Of a stretch of DNA of 39,244 nt, positions 7,145 to 15,872 are shown piece by piece. Numbering within the stretch: the stretch's first letter is position 1; each line of letters opens with the position of its first letter. A program made the translations under genes and the position numbers. The DNA comes from Oscillospiraceae bacterium. Lineage in GTDB: Bacteria > Bacillota > Clostridia > Oscillospirales > CAG-272. The notes under the pieces are model-generated. The model searched no databases. It saw only the letters and a list, made by a program, of their open reading frames with translations, and was not told the origin of the DNA. The stretch spans positions 1-39,244 of the forward strand of contig SVRS01000019.1 of assembly GCA_015064695.1 (NCBI GenBank), read 5' to 3'.

Positions 7145-8647
7145 ATGAAACTACGCACATCCGCCCTGGCCTGCGCGGCTCTGCTGCTGGCAGCCTCCAT
7201 GGTAGGTTGTACCCCTCCGACCCACCCCATCGATACCACTGCCACTCCAAGCACCTCCGAGGAGACCGCGCCGACCGTCACCGAGGAATCCACCGAGGGC
7301 GCAACGGAATCCGGTACGATCCCCGAAACCGATGCGGAAACCGATTCGGAAACCGATGCGAATACCCAAGCCTATGTGGAATTGATCGTGCCAAAGCGCA
7401 CAACCTCCAAATTCAAGGTCATATGCGACTATAGCTCTGAAGCCTTGCCTGCAGAGCAGGTAGGTTGGCTCTGCTATATCTTGGAGATGGAGACCGGTGT
7501 CACGTTCCGCTCATTCGGTTCGGAGCAGGAGTATGCCCAGGAGATCGTGCTGGGCTCAGCCAAGCGCCCCGAAATGGAGGAAATGATGGCCGAGCTACAG
7601 GAGGGATACTTCGCCATCCGCGCGAAGGCGGACGAAAATAACGAGGACGCTAAGATTTTCATTGCCGCCCATTCCTATCACGGCTATCGCCTCGCCTTCG
7701 AATACCTGCTGGACAATTTCTATACCCCCGACAATAACTTTGCCGTTCCGGCCGATCTGAACGTCACGGAGTATGCAGGCTCCTACAACCTGATCACATC
7801 CTCCCTGCTCGCCCGCGATCCTTGCATCGTGGTGAAGGACGGCGTGTACTACGCCTACCGCACGGGTTGGGGTTGCCTCAAGAATACCAGCGGCAATCTG
7901 GAAGGCCCGTGGGAGGATATCGGGCTCGAGGTGCAGATCACGTCGGGCGATGTTGCAGGCGACCGCTGGGCCCCCGAGGTACACGAGTACAAGGGCTCTT
8001 ACTATATGTTCACCACCTACCGAAGCTCGGTCACAGGCCATCGCGGATGCACCATTTTGAAGGCAGATACCCCCGAGGGACCCTTCGTGCAGATCTCCGA
8101 CGGTCACGTAACCCCCGCCGATTGGGATTCCATCGACGGAACCCTGTACGTAGACCCGGATGGCCAGCCCTGGATGGTATTCGTCCACGAGTGGACCTCC
8201 ATGCCCGACCAGATCGGCAACTTCTCCGCCGCCAAGCTCTCAGAGGATCTGACCCATTTCATCTCCGAGCCCATTGAGCTGTTCCGCGCCGATGAGCCCA
8301 ACTGGTCCACCTTCGGCGTCACGGATGGCTGCTGGATGTACACCACCGAGTCCGGGGACCTGCTGATGCTTTGGTCCAACAACGACGAGTACGGCTACTG
8401 CGTAGGCGTCGCTCGCAGCTCCAACGGCCGGCTGGACGGTGAGTGGATCCACGAGGATCGCCTCTATTCCCGCTACATGGACGGAGTCTACGACGGCGGC
8501 CACGCCATGATCTTCACTGCCCTCGACGGACAGATGTATATGTCCTTCCATTCCCCCAACAGTTCCACGGAGAACCGTTCGGAGACCGCCGTATTCCTCC
8601 CCATTCGCGAGGAGAACAATAAGCTGGTTTGGGACACGGAAGAATGA
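7145..8647 (+). CDS. Surface lipoprotein with GH43 glycoside hydrolase domain
   Basis: A 500-residue lipoprotein. A 21-residue signal peptide ends at Cys22 (MVGC), followed by a Thr/Glu/Ser-rich linker to about residue 76. Residues 90-205 resemble the N-terminal helper domain of alpha-glucuronidase-like proteins (EIVLGS at 133-138). Residues 220-500 are a five-bladed GH43 domain with Asp225 (ARDP) as likely base and Asp331 (SIDGT) as pKa modulator. Asp394 (VTDGCW) stands where many GH43 enzymes have a glutamate. It probably trims arabinose- or xylose-containing side chains outside the cell. Substrate is not decided. AAAGGAG precedes the start; a second GH43 gene follows 31 bases later. Confidence 0.87.
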   Translation: MKLRTSALACAALLLAASMVGCTPPTHPIDTTATPSTSEETAPTVTEESTEGATESGTIPETDAETDSETDANTQAYVELIVPKRTTSKFKVICDYSSEALPAEQVGWLCYILEMETGVTFRSFGSEQEYAQEIVLGSAKRPEMEEMMAELQEGYFAIRAKADENNEDAKIFIAAHSYHGYRLAFEYLLDNFYTPDNNFAVPADLNVTEYAGSYNLITSSLLARDPCIVVKDGVYYAYRTGWGCLKNTSGNLEGPWEDIGLEVQITSGDVAGDRWAPEVHEYKGSYYMFTTYRSSVTGHRGCTILKADTPEGPFVQISDGHVTPADWDSIDGTLYVDPDGQPWMVFVHEWTSMPDQIGNFSAAKLSEDLTHFISEPIELFRADEPNWSTFGVTDGCWMYTTESGDLLMLWSNNDEYGYCVGVARSSNGRLDGEWIHEDRLYSRYMDGVYDGGHAMIFTALDGQMYMSFHSPNSSTENRSETAVFLPIREENNKLVWDTEE

Positions 8648-8678
8648 ACGCAAAATAACAATTCGAGGAGGATACACT

Positions 8679-9557
8679 ATGATCACCACCACCATTCCCT
8701 GTCTTCGCGACCCTTTCATCGTTGTGGAAAAGGATGCCTACTATGCCTACGGCACAGGCTGGCATTGCTACAAGAACAGCGGAAATGATCTCGTCGGTCC
8801 CTGGGAGGATCTGGGCGAGGTCGTCCGTCTGAAGAACCCTGCCGACGTCGGTGAAAATCACTGGGCTCCCGAGGTACACAAGTACAAGGGCGCATACTAC
8901 ATGATCACCACCTACAACAGCCTCTCCCGCGGCCGTCGCGGCTGTACCGTGCTGAAGTCCGACTCCCCCGAGGGTCCCTTCGTGGAGATCTCGGACGGTC
9001 CCGTCACCCCCGTTGATTGGGACGCCATCGACGGCACTCTGTACGTAGATCCCGAGGGCCAGCCCTGGATGGTCTTTGTTCACGAGTGGGTCTGCATGCC
9101 CGAGGACAACGGCTCCTTCGCCGCCGCCAAGATGTCGGAGGACCTGACCCACTTCATCTCCGAGCCCTTTGAGCTTTTCAAGGCTAAGGAACCCGCCTGG
9201 GCCGTGATGGGTATCACCGACGGCTGCTGGATGTATACCACCAAGTCGGGAGACCTGCTCATGACCTGGTCGAATTTCAGCGAGGAAGGCTACGTCGTAG
9301 CCCTGGCTCGCAGCTCCAACGGACGTCTTGACGGCAAGTGGAATCACGAGGAGCTGATCTACTGCCGCTCCATGACCGCTGAAAACCGCTACGACGGAGG
9401 CCACGGCATGATCTTTACCGACCGAAACGGCCAGATGTTCCTGTCCTTCCATTCCCCCAACGGCGCAATGGGCGACCGTCGGGAAACCCCTGTTTTCCTG
9501 GCGATCCGAGAAGAAAACAATACCCTCGTTTGGGACGAGCCCAAGCCCGCCCTCTGA
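8679..9557 (+). CDS. Cytoplasmic GH43 glycoside hydrolase
   Basis: A 292-residue enzyme made only of a GH43 domain, without signal peptide. It is closely similar over its whole length to residues 220-500 of the preceding lipoprotein: shared blocks include WAPEVH, IDGTLYVDP, QPWMVFVHEW, TDGCWMYTT and ARSSNGRLDG. Likely catalytic residues are Asp11 (LRDP), the Asp of AIDGT, and the Asp of ITDGCW. GAGGAGG lies before ATG 8679. The pair looks like a duplication with one copy exported to cut polymers and one kept inside to finish imported oligosaccharides. That division of labour is inference. Confidence 0.88.
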   Translation: MITTTIPCLRDPFIVVEKDAYYAYGTGWHCYKNSGNDLVGPWEDLGEVVRLKNPADVGENHWAPEVHKYKGAYYMITTYNSLSRGRRGCTVLKSDSPEGPFVEISDGPVTPVDWDAIDGTLYVDPEGQPWMVFVHEWVCMPEDNGSFAAAKMSEDLTHFISEPFELFKAKEPAWAVMGITDGCWMYTTKSGDLLMTWSNFSEEGYVVALARSSNGRLDGKWNHEELIYCRSMTAENRYDGGHGMIFTDRNGQMFLSFHSPNGAMGDRRETPVFLAIREENNTLVWDEPKPAL

Positions 9558-9563
9558 GCCCCC

Positions 9564-9596
9564 GGCCACGGAGCATCCCCGCTCCGTGGCCCTTTT
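9564..9596 (+). terminator. Rho-independent terminator after the GH43 pair
   Basis: An 11-bp perfect stem (9564-9574 with 9581-9591, GGCCACGGAGC) with a 6-base loop, followed by CTTTT. It starts 7 bases after the stop codon. Confidence 0.93.
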
Positions 9597-9634
9597 GATC
9601 CCCGAAAATATTCCGTCTTTTTTCGTAAAACCCC

Positions 9635-9663
9635 TTGCAATCTCCCACGAAATGGTTTATAAT
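9635..9663 (+). promoter_or_regulatory. Sigma-A promoter of ychF operon
   Basis: TTGCAA (9635-9640) and TATAAT (9658-9663) with a 17-base spacer, 41 bases before the ychF ATG. Confidence 0.85.
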
Positions 9664-9704
9664 AGAATAGATTATGCAATTCTATTCTAACAGGAGATTT
9701 TCAT

Positions 9705-10799
9705 ATGAAACTTGGTATCGTCGGACTTCCCAACGTAGGTAAGTCCACTCTGTTCAACGCCCTGACCAACGCAGGTGCCGAATCCGCTAACTACCCCTTC
9801 TGCACCATCGAGCCCAACGTGGGCGTGGTGGCCGTGCCCGACCCCCGCATGGACAAGCTGGCCGAGATGCACAACCCCGAGAAGTACACCCCCGCCGTCA
9901 TTGAGTTCGTAGACATCGCAGGCCTGGTCCGCGGTGCCTCCCAGGGTGAGGGTCTGGGCAACAAGTTCCTCTCCCACATCCGCGAGGTAGATGCCATTTT
10001 GCACGTGGTCCGTTGCTTTGAGGACTCCAACATCGTCCACGTGGACGGCAAGGTGGATCCTCTGCGCGACGTGGAGACCATCAACATGGAGCTGGTGCTG
10101 GCCGACATGGAGATCATGGAGCGCAAGCTCAACAACGCCCGCAAGATTCTCAAGGGCGATAAAACCGTAGCCGCCGATATCGCCGTCTACGAGAGGGTCA
10201 TGAAAGCGCTGGAGGACGGCCAGTCCGCCCGCACCGTGGAGCTGACCGAGGACGAGCGGGCGTTGTTCCACGACACCCCTCTGATCACCATGAAGCCCGT
10301 GATCTACGTGGCCAACGTATCCGAGGACGAGGCCAACGGCGACGTCAGCGGCAACGAGAGCTTTGCCAAGCTGAAGGCCTTTGCCGATAGTGAGCATGCC
10401 GCCGTTATGCCCATCTGCGCCCAGATCGAGGCCGAGATCGCCCAGCTGGACGGTGAGGACAAGGAAATGTTCCTCTCCGAAATGGGCATTGAGGAGCCCG
10501 GATTGGACCGTCTCATCCGCGCCAGCTATGCGCTGCTGGGTCTCATCAGCTACCTCACCGCAGGCCCCAAGGAGGTCCGCGCCTGGACCATCGTCAACGG
10601 CACCAAGGCGCCCCAGGCTGCCGGTAAGATCCACTCGGATTTCGAGCGCGGCTTCATCCGCGCCGAGGTCATTGCCTACGACGATCTCATGCGTCTCGGC
10701 TCCATGAACGCCGCCAAGGAGGCCGGCCTGGTTCGCTCCGAGGGTAAGGAGTACGTCATGAAGGACGGAGACATTGTCCTGTTCCGCTTTAACGTCTGA
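9705..10799 (+). CDS. ychF: Redox-regulated ATPase YchF (Obg-like)
   Basis: YchF is a universal ribosome-associated P-loop NTPase that prefers ATP. All 364 residues match the family. The Walker A motif GLPNVGKST is at 7-15, the signature [12 protein letters not shown] at about 31-42, and the switch II region [19 protein letters not shown] at about 69-87. A helical insertion fills the middle, and the C-terminal TGS domain includes AWTIVNG and [13 protein letters not shown] and ends in the usual [16 protein letters not shown] precedes the start. It heads a plus-strand gene group with its own promoter; the following genes are unrelated housekeeping and accessory functions. Confidence 0.97.
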   Translation: MKLGIVGLPNVGKSTLFNALTNAGAESANYPFCTIEPNVGVVAVPDPRMDKLAEMHNPEKYTPAVIEFVDIAGLVRGASQGEGLGNKFLSHIREVDAILHVVRCFEDSNIVHVDGKVDPLRDVETINMELVLADMEIMERKLNNARKILKGDKTVAADIAVYERVMKALEDGQSARTVELTEDERALFHDTPLITMKPVIYVANVSEDEANGDVSGNESFAKLKAFADSEHAAVMPICAQIEAEIAQLDGEDKEMFLSEMGIEEPGLDRLIRASYALLGLISYLTAGPKEVRAWTIVNGTKAPQAAGKIHSDFERGFIRAEVIAYDDLMRLGSMNAAKEAGLVRSEGKEYVMKDGDIVLFRFNV

Positions 10800-10866
10800 T
10801 TGTTTTTACAACATTCGATTAAATTTTCGCGAATTCAAAAATCACCCAATAAGGACATAAAACAAC

Positions 10867-11535
10867 ATGAGAATGAGAAAGAAAAAGCACGGTGCCGAGC
10901 GAATCGCCGCCTGTGCCGCTTATCTGATCGAGGATACCTCCCTTTTGGCCAATCTGGGAAGCGATCCTACCGCCATTTTCCCCGCGAAAAAGCCTATCCA
11001 TATGGAGATCGGTTGCGGCAAGGGCTCCTTTGCCGTCGGCATGGCCAAGGCTCATCCCGAGTGGAACTTCATCGCTATGGAAAAAATCTCCGACGTGGCC
11101 TGCTGCGCCCTGGAAAAAACCGCCGCAGAAGCCCGAAAGGAGGGCGAATGGACGGCCGATAACCTCCGCTTCCTCATCGGGGATGCCCAGCACCTCTCCG
11201 AGTGGGTGGAGCCCCATAGTGTCTCCCGTATCTACCTGAACTTCTCCGATCCCTGGCCCAAGTCCGGCTACGCCAAGCGCAGACTGACCCACCGTGGCTT
11301 CTTGGAATTGTATAAGAACGTTCTTGTGGAGGGCGGCGAGCTGTACCTCAAGACCGACAACGAGGGTCTGTTCGACTTCAGCCTGGAGGAATTTGAGGCC
11401 ATGGGTCTGACCGTCCTGTTCTCCTCCCGCGACTTTCACAAGACCCCCGAGGCAAAGGGCAATATCATGACCGAGTACGAGACCAATTTTTCCTCCCAGG
11501 GCATGCCCATCTACTGCGCGCGGGTGAAGTTCTGA
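10867..11535 (+). CDS. trmB: tRNA (guanine-N7)-methyltransferase
   Basis: TrmB methylates N7 of G46 in tRNA using S-adenosylmethionine. The 222-residue protein has the SAM-binding EIGCGKG motif at 47-53 and the family signature NFSDPWPKSGYAKRRLTH in the middle. The substrate-side motif TDNEGLFDFS and the C-terminal TEYETNFSSQG follow. The histidine found after PWPK in many relatives is replaced by SGY here, which I believe is common in Clostridia. Two in-frame ATGs, 10867 and 10873, are possible; AAGGA at 10851-10855 does not decide between them. It follows ychF by 67 bases. Confidence 0.95.
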   Translation: MRMRKKKHGAERIAACAAYLIEDTSLLANLGSDPTAIFPAKKPIHMEIGCGKGSFAVGMAKAHPEWNFIAMEKISDVACCALEKTAAEARKEGEWTADNLRFLIGDAQHLSEWVEPHSVSRIYLNFSDPWPKSGYAKRRLTHRGFLELYKNVLVEGGELYLKTDNEGLFDFSLEEFEAMGLTVLFSSRDFHKTPEAKGNIMTEYETNFSSQGMPIYCARVKF

Positions 11536-11573
11536 CCCTGTCGTTTCGGCAAAAAAACGAAAGGAGCCCCCTC

Positions 11574-12665
11574 ATGGCCATTCATTACACACACGAGCAG
11601 TACGAACAGCTTCGTCACACCTACCGTCTTTGGTGGGCAGGGGAATTGGACCGTCCCATCGTGCCCATCATCACGTACGGCCATCCCTCTGAGATCACCT
11701 CCGTCGGTCCGTGGCTGCGTTTTGGTAATGCATGGGACACGTCCATCGACCCACGGGATTTCGTGAACGGATTCGACACCGCCATGGACGGCCACCGTTG
11801 GCACGGCGAGGGGTATCCCTTGTTCCGTACCGACGCCTTCGGTCCCGGTGTTCTGGCAGCCTTTCTCGGTGCCATCCCCGAGGGCACGCCCCATACGGTC
11901 TGGTTCCATCCGGCAAAAAAGGATATTCCCATCGAGGAGCTTCACTTTGAGTGGGACGACACGAGTCCCTGCTACCGCCGTGTAGCCAACCTGTTTGAAG
12001 CCGCCATGGAAAAATGGCACGGGCGGGTGGTGATCGGCATGACCGACCTGGGCAGTGCCCTGGACGTTCTGCAGACCTTCCGGGGCGCTGAGAATCTCTT
12101 GATGGACCTCTACGACAGTCCGGACGAGGTTCTTCGTTGCTCCCGGGAAATTCAGGACATGTGGCGTATCGCCTTCAATAAGCTCACCGCCATCATGGAG
12201 GGTGAAGCCGAGGGCTATTCCCATTGGTATGCCATGTACCATGAGCGTCCCGGCTATATTCTGCAATCCGATTTCTCTTACATGATCGGCCCCGAGATGT
12301 TCAAGACCTTTACCGCCCCGGAGCTTGCTTCCCTGGCGAGTCACGTGGACAAGGCCGTCTATCACATGGACGGCATCGGCCAGATTCCCCATCTGGACAC
12401 GCTGTTGTCCATGGACGGGATCCGGGGCATCCAATGGGTTCCCGGCGACGGAGAGCCCTGCACCCGGAACTGGGACGAGCTGATGGAAAAGATCCTTGCC
12501 TCGGGCAAAAAACTGATCCACCGTACCCAAAAGTCGGACGGAAGCCCCCTCGATATTGCGGCGGACAGGCAGGGTCAGTTGTACTTTGAACCCCGCAGCT
12601 TCCACGTCGATCAGATGGACACCGCCCGCCGCTACGGCAGAATGTACGGCATTTCGGTGGATTGA
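11574..12665 (+). CDS. Uroporphyrinogen-decarboxylase-superfamily protein of unknown substrate
   Basis: A 363-residue protein resembling the URO-D-like methyltransferase superfamily (TIM-barrel proteins related to corrinoid and cobalamin-independent methyltransferases). The most telling region is the C-terminal half: QSDFSYMIGPEMFKTF followed by VYHMDGIGQIPHLD and GIRGIQWVPGDG. That pattern is typical of uncharacterised clostridial members. It is not a haem-pathway HemE, because the N-terminal HemE signatures are missing. No corrinoid protein or methyltransferase activator lies beside it; the next gene is a DUF362 protein. AAAGGAG precedes the start. Substrate unknown. Confidence 0.7.
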   Translation: MAIHYTHEQYEQLRHTYRLWWAGELDRPIVPIITYGHPSEITSVGPWLRFGNAWDTSIDPRDFVNGFDTAMDGHRWHGEGYPLFRTDAFGPGVLAAFLGAIPEGTPHTVWFHPAKKDIPIEELHFEWDDTSPCYRRVANLFEAAMEKWHGRVVIGMTDLGSALDVLQTFRGAENLLMDLYDSPDEVLRCSREIQDMWRIAFNKLTAIMEGEAEGYSHWYAMYHERPGYILQSDFSYMIGPEMFKTFTAPELASLASHVDKAVYHMDGIGQIPHLDTLLSMDGIRGIQWVPGDGEPCTRNWDELMEKILASGKKLIHRTQKSDGSPLDIAADRQGQLYFEPRSFHVDQMDTARRYGRMYGISVD

Positions 12666-12691
12666 TCCATAATTTTGAAAGGAGCCTCCCT

Positions 12692-13561
12692 ATGAGCAGC
12701 AGAGCCAAAGTCTATTTTTCCCCCGACATCACCCCCGAGAAGGTGTTGGAGCTTTACGAGCTCCTCGGCGTTACTCTCCCCGGGAACGTGGCCGTCAAGG
12801 TCCATTCGGGTGAGAAGGGTAACCAGAACTTCCTCCGCCCCGACTTCTGGCGGCCGGTCATCGAGCACGTGGACGGCACCGTGGTGGAGTGCAACACCGC
12901 CTACAACGGCATGCGCAACACCACCGAAAAGCACCGTCAGTTGTTCCGCGAGCATGGCTGGATGGACTACTACAAGGTTGACCTGCTGGATGCCGAGGGG
13001 CCCGATCTGGTGTTGGATATTCCCAATGGCAAAGTGATTCAGAAGAACTATGTCGGTAAAGACCTTGAGAACTACGACTCCATGCTGGTGCTGTCCCACT
13101 TCAAGGGTCACCCCATGGGCGGCTACGGCGGAGCACTCAAGCAGCTCTCCATCGGCTGCGCCTCCTCCTACGGCAAGGCCTACATTCACGGTGCGGGGGA
13201 TCCCGAGGCCTTCTGGACGGCAGAGCGCAATCTGTTCCTGGAGTCCATGGCCGACGCCGCCGCTTCGGTAGTGGAATACTTCAAGGGGCAGATCGTGTAC
13301 GTCAACGTCATGAAAAATATGTCGGTGGACTGCGATTGCTGTGCCGTGGCCGAGGATCCCTGTATTGCCGACATTGGCATTCTGATCTCCACAGACCCCA
13401 TCGCCATTGATCAGGCCTGCGTGGATCTGGTCTACGCCTGCTCCGACCCCGGGAAGCCTCATCTCATTGAGCGAATCGAGTCCCGCAACGGTATCCACAC
13501 CGTGGAGGCCGCCGCTGAGCTGGGGTTTGGCTCACGCGAGTATGAGCTGATCACCGTTTGA
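12692..13561 (+). CDS. DUF362 domain-containing protein
   Basis: A 289-residue DUF362-family protein. Characteristic stretches are VLSHFKGHPMGGYGGALKQL in the middle and NVMKNMSVDCDCC with ISTDPIAIDQACVDLV near the C-terminus. Family members often carry ferredoxin-type Fe-S clusters; here only the CDCC group and scattered cysteines are present, with no CxxCxxCxxxCP motif. The function of the family is not established. The frame is open 10 codons upstream, but ATG 12692 is used because GAAAGGAG sits just before it. It follows the URO-D-like gene by 26 bases, and the pair may act together. Confidence 0.85.
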   Translation: MSSRAKVYFSPDITPEKVLELYELLGVTLPGNVAVKVHSGEKGNQNFLRPDFWRPVIEHVDGTVVECNTAYNGMRNTTEKHRQLFREHGWMDYYKVDLLDAEGPDLVLDIPNGKVIQKNYVGKDLENYDSMLVLSHFKGHPMGGYGGALKQLSIGCASSYGKAYIHGAGDPEAFWTAERNLFLESMADAAASVVEYFKGQIVYVNVMKNMSVDCDCCAVAEDPCIADIGILISTDPIAIDQACVDLVYACSDPGKPHLIERIESRNGIHTVEAAAELGFGSREYELITV

Positions 13562-13601
13562 TCCCTCCCCTATCCCAGCTTCCAAACGAAAGGAGCCCAT
13601 C

Positions 13602-14474
13602 ATGAACACCAAGCCCTACGCCGTCTGCGGCCTGCTCCCCATTGACGGCAAGATCCTCCTGGTTCGCCACACCTACGGTGTCGCCAAAGATCGCATCCTC
13701 CTCCCCGGAGGCTATGTCCAAGAGAAGGAGCTTCCCACCGCCGCCGTTGAGCGTGAGATTTTTGAAGAAACAGGGATATGCGCCCACGCCGAGACCCTGC
13801 TGGGGATGCAGTTCAAGGATGACCAATGGTGCGCCGTGTTCCTCATGGAGTATATCGAGGGTAAACCCAGATCCGACGGCTATGAAAACAGCGAGGTACT
13901 TCTACTCGCCCCCGAGGAAGCGGTCGCCCGCCCCGATATGACCAATATGAGCCGCGCGGTTTTGAAGGCATATATCAAGGATGGTGGCAACGGTCTGATG
14001 CGGAGCGATTACGTGCCCGCTTCGACCGACAGCGGACATTACGCGCTATTCCAGAACGGCGGGTATGAATACGACGCAAAGGCCGAATGCAAAGCGGCAC
14101 TCGAGGCCATTTCCCATAAGCTGACCGATGCCGGATATTCCAAAAGCGGGAACTTGTTTTATCGCTACCGCGACGAAAAAAAGGCCGCTGAGGTCATTCA
14201 GGTGCAGCGGTCGCAATTCAATTGGGAAAGCAACTACTCCTTCACGCTGAACGTGGGCTACGCGAAGGCCGCTGACGTGGGTGCGGATCGACTGACGGTC
14301 GCGCTCATCAAGAGCTTTCCTCAACTCGATTTTACACGTTCCGGTGCTCTTTGCTACGGCTGGGACGAATGGTACTGTTTTTCCTTGAAGAACCGCCGCG
14401 GAGAGGATTATGTGAAAAACGTGATCCTTCCCGATCTGGACAAGATCATTGCGTATTTGAGATCACAAGCATGA
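13602..14474 (+). CDS. NUDIX hydrolase fused to a DUF4304-like domain
   Basis: A 290-residue two-domain protein. Residues 1-125 are a NUDIX hydrolase with a perfect NUDIX box at 37-59 (G-x5-E-x7-REIFEETGI), which would bind Mg and cut a nucleoside-diphosphate-linked substrate. Residues 150-290 look like a DUF4304-type domain (ISHKLTDAGYSKSGNLFYRY, then VIQVQRSQF and FTLNVGY), which I identify by pattern only. No signal peptide. GAAAGGAG precedes ATG 13602. It is the last gene before the terminator at 14496. The substrate cannot be guessed; the fusion partner suggests sensing or recognition rather than a pure housekeeping role. Confidence 0.82.
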   Translation: MNTKPYAVCGLLPIDGKILLVRHTYGVAKDRILLPGGYVQEKELPTAAVEREIFEETGICAHAETLLGMQFKDDQWCAVFLMEYIEGKPRSDGYENSEVLLLAPEEAVARPDMTNMSRAVLKAYIKDGGNGLMRSDYVPASTDSGHYALFQNGGYEYDAKAECKAALEAISHKLTDAGYSKSGNLFYRYRDEKKAAEVIQVQRSQFNWESNYSFTLNVGYAKAADVGADRLTVALIKSFPQLDFTRSGALCYGWDEWYCFSLKNRRGEDYVKNVILPDLDKIIAYLRSQA

Positions 14475-14495
14475 CCGTCATGGTATAACCATCGA

Positions 14496-14545
14496 GGAGG
14501 CATCCGAATGGGATGCCTCCCCTGCTTTTTTGCAAAAAAAGCAGG
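14496..14545 (+). terminator. Terminator with two stacked hairpins
   Basis: A 10-bp perfect stem (14496-14505 with 14511-14520, GGAGGCATCC) is followed directly by a second hairpin at 14521-14545, CCTGC-T6-GC-A7-GCAGG. The second hairpin shares its TTTTTGCAAAAA core with the element at 2380-2403. Confidence 0.8.
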
Positions 14546-14563
14546 ATTTCCACGCAAACCCTC

Positions 14564-14592
14564 TTGCAATCCTTTCGGTTTTGTGCTACAAT
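14564..14592 (+). promoter_or_regulatory. Sigma-A promoter of the aminotransferase gene
   Basis: TTGCAA (14564-14569) and TACAAT (14587-14592) with a 17-base spacer; TGC directly before the -10 box forms an extended element. The start codon is 42 bases downstream. Confidence 0.82.
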
Positions 14593-14633
14593 ACATGGTT
14601 GAATATCCATCCACTTACGAAAGGAATCTCATC

Positions 14634-15860
14634 ATGAATTACACCTTCTCCGACAAGATCGCCTCCCTCAAGCCATCGGCGATCCGTGAAATTCTCAAGG
14701 CCCCCAAGGATGCCGACACCATCACCCTGGCCGCAGGCAATCCCGCCCCCGAGACCTTCCCCGTGGCCGACCTGGCCCGTTTCGCCGCCGATATTTTCGA
14801 GCATGACTCCACCACCGCCCTCCAGTACGGTGCCACCGACGGCTATGAGCCTCTCCGCCGTGCCGTAGCCGAGCGTCAGAAAACCGTTTGGGGCATCGGC
14901 AAGTCGGTCGCCGAGGGTGACAGCTTCAACGACACCACCATCATCGTCTCGGGCGGTAACCAGGGTATCGAGCTGGCCGCTAAGGTGTTCTGCAACGAGG
15001 GTGACACCGTCATCTGCGAGAACCCCACCTTCATCGGCGGTCTGAACGCCTTCCGCTCCTGCGGCTACAACACCGTCGGCGTGCCGATTGAGGACGACGG
15101 CATGAACGTGGAGGCTCTGGAGGAGACCATCAAGGCTACTCCCAACGCCAAGCTTCTCTACATCATCCCCACCTTCCAGAACCCCGCCGGCATCACCACC
15201 TCCCTTGAGAAGCGCCGCGCCATCTACGAGGTCTGCAAGAAGTACGGCCTCATGATTCTGGAGGACAATCCCTACGGTGAGCTGCGCTTCGCCGGCGAGG
15301 AGATTCCCACCATCAAGTCCTTCGACACCGAGGGGCTGGTCATCTACTGCTCCTCCTTCTCTAAGATCCTCTCGGCGGGTATGCGCGTGGGCTTTGTGGT
15401 CGCTCCCGAGGAGGTCGCCGCCAAGATGGTGGTGGCCAAGCAGTCCGAGGACGTCCATACCAACCAGTTCTTCCAGATGCTCTGCTACAAGTTCATGACT
15501 GAGTGCGACCTCGACGCCCATATTTCCATGATCCGCGAGGTTTACGGCCGCAAGTGTCGCCTCATGCTGGATTGTCTGGAAAAAGAGCTTCCCTCCTCCG
15601 TTAAGTTCACCCGTCCCGAGGGTGGTCTGTTCATCTGGGTCACGCTTCCCGATGGGGTGGATGCTGCCGCCTTCCTCAAGGCTTGCATCGCGGAAAAGCT
15701 CATGATCGTCCCCGGCGCCACCTTCAACTGCGACGTCACCCGGGGCTCCAACTCCTTCCGTCTCAACTATTCTACCCCCTCGGATGCCCAGATCGTCGAG
15801 GGAATCGCTCGTCTCGGCAAGGTCGCCCGCGAATTTTTCGCCCGCGAATTCGTTAAGTAA
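14634..15860 (+). CDS. PLP-dependent aminotransferase, class I fold
   Basis: A 408-residue fold-type I aminotransferase. The pyridoxal-phosphate lysine is Lys244 in SSFSKILSAGMRVGF. NPAG (183-186), Asp211 and Tyr214 (EDNPYGELRF) hold the cofactor ring. The C-terminal arginine in SFRLNYS would bind the substrate carboxylate. This pattern matches the 2-aminoadipate/valine-pyruvate-like branch related to MocR regulators but without the DNA-binding domain. The amino acid used is unknown. The frame extends upstream to 14508, but that would include the terminator and promoter; GAAAGGAA before ATG 14634 sets the start. A GNAT gene follows 12 bases later. Confidence 0.92.
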   Translation: MNYTFSDKIASLKPSAIREILKAPKDADTITLAAGNPAPETFPVADLARFAADIFEHDSTTALQYGATDGYEPLRRAVAERQKTVWGIGKSVAEGDSFNDTTIIVSGGNQGIELAAKVFCNEGDTVICENPTFIGGLNAFRSCGYNTVGVPIEDDGMNVEALEETIKATPNAKLLYIIPTFQNPAGITTSLEKRRAIYEVCKKYGLMILEDNPYGELRFAGEEIPTIKSFDTEGLVIYCSSFSKILSAGMRVGFVVAPEEVAAKMVVAKQSEDVHTNQFFQMLCYKFMTECDLDAHISMIREVYGRKCRLMLDCLEKELPSSVKFTRPEGGLFIWVTLPDGVDAAAFLKACIAEKLMIVPGATFNCDVTRGSNSFRLNYSTPSDAQIVEGIARLGKVAREFFAREFVK

Positions 15861-15872
15861 GGGGCTGTCGTC

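Noticed and set aside
14508..14633. Upstream extension of the aminotransferase
   Set aside because: The added 42 codons cover the terminator hairpin and the promoter; the GAAAGGAA before ATG 14634 marks the start.
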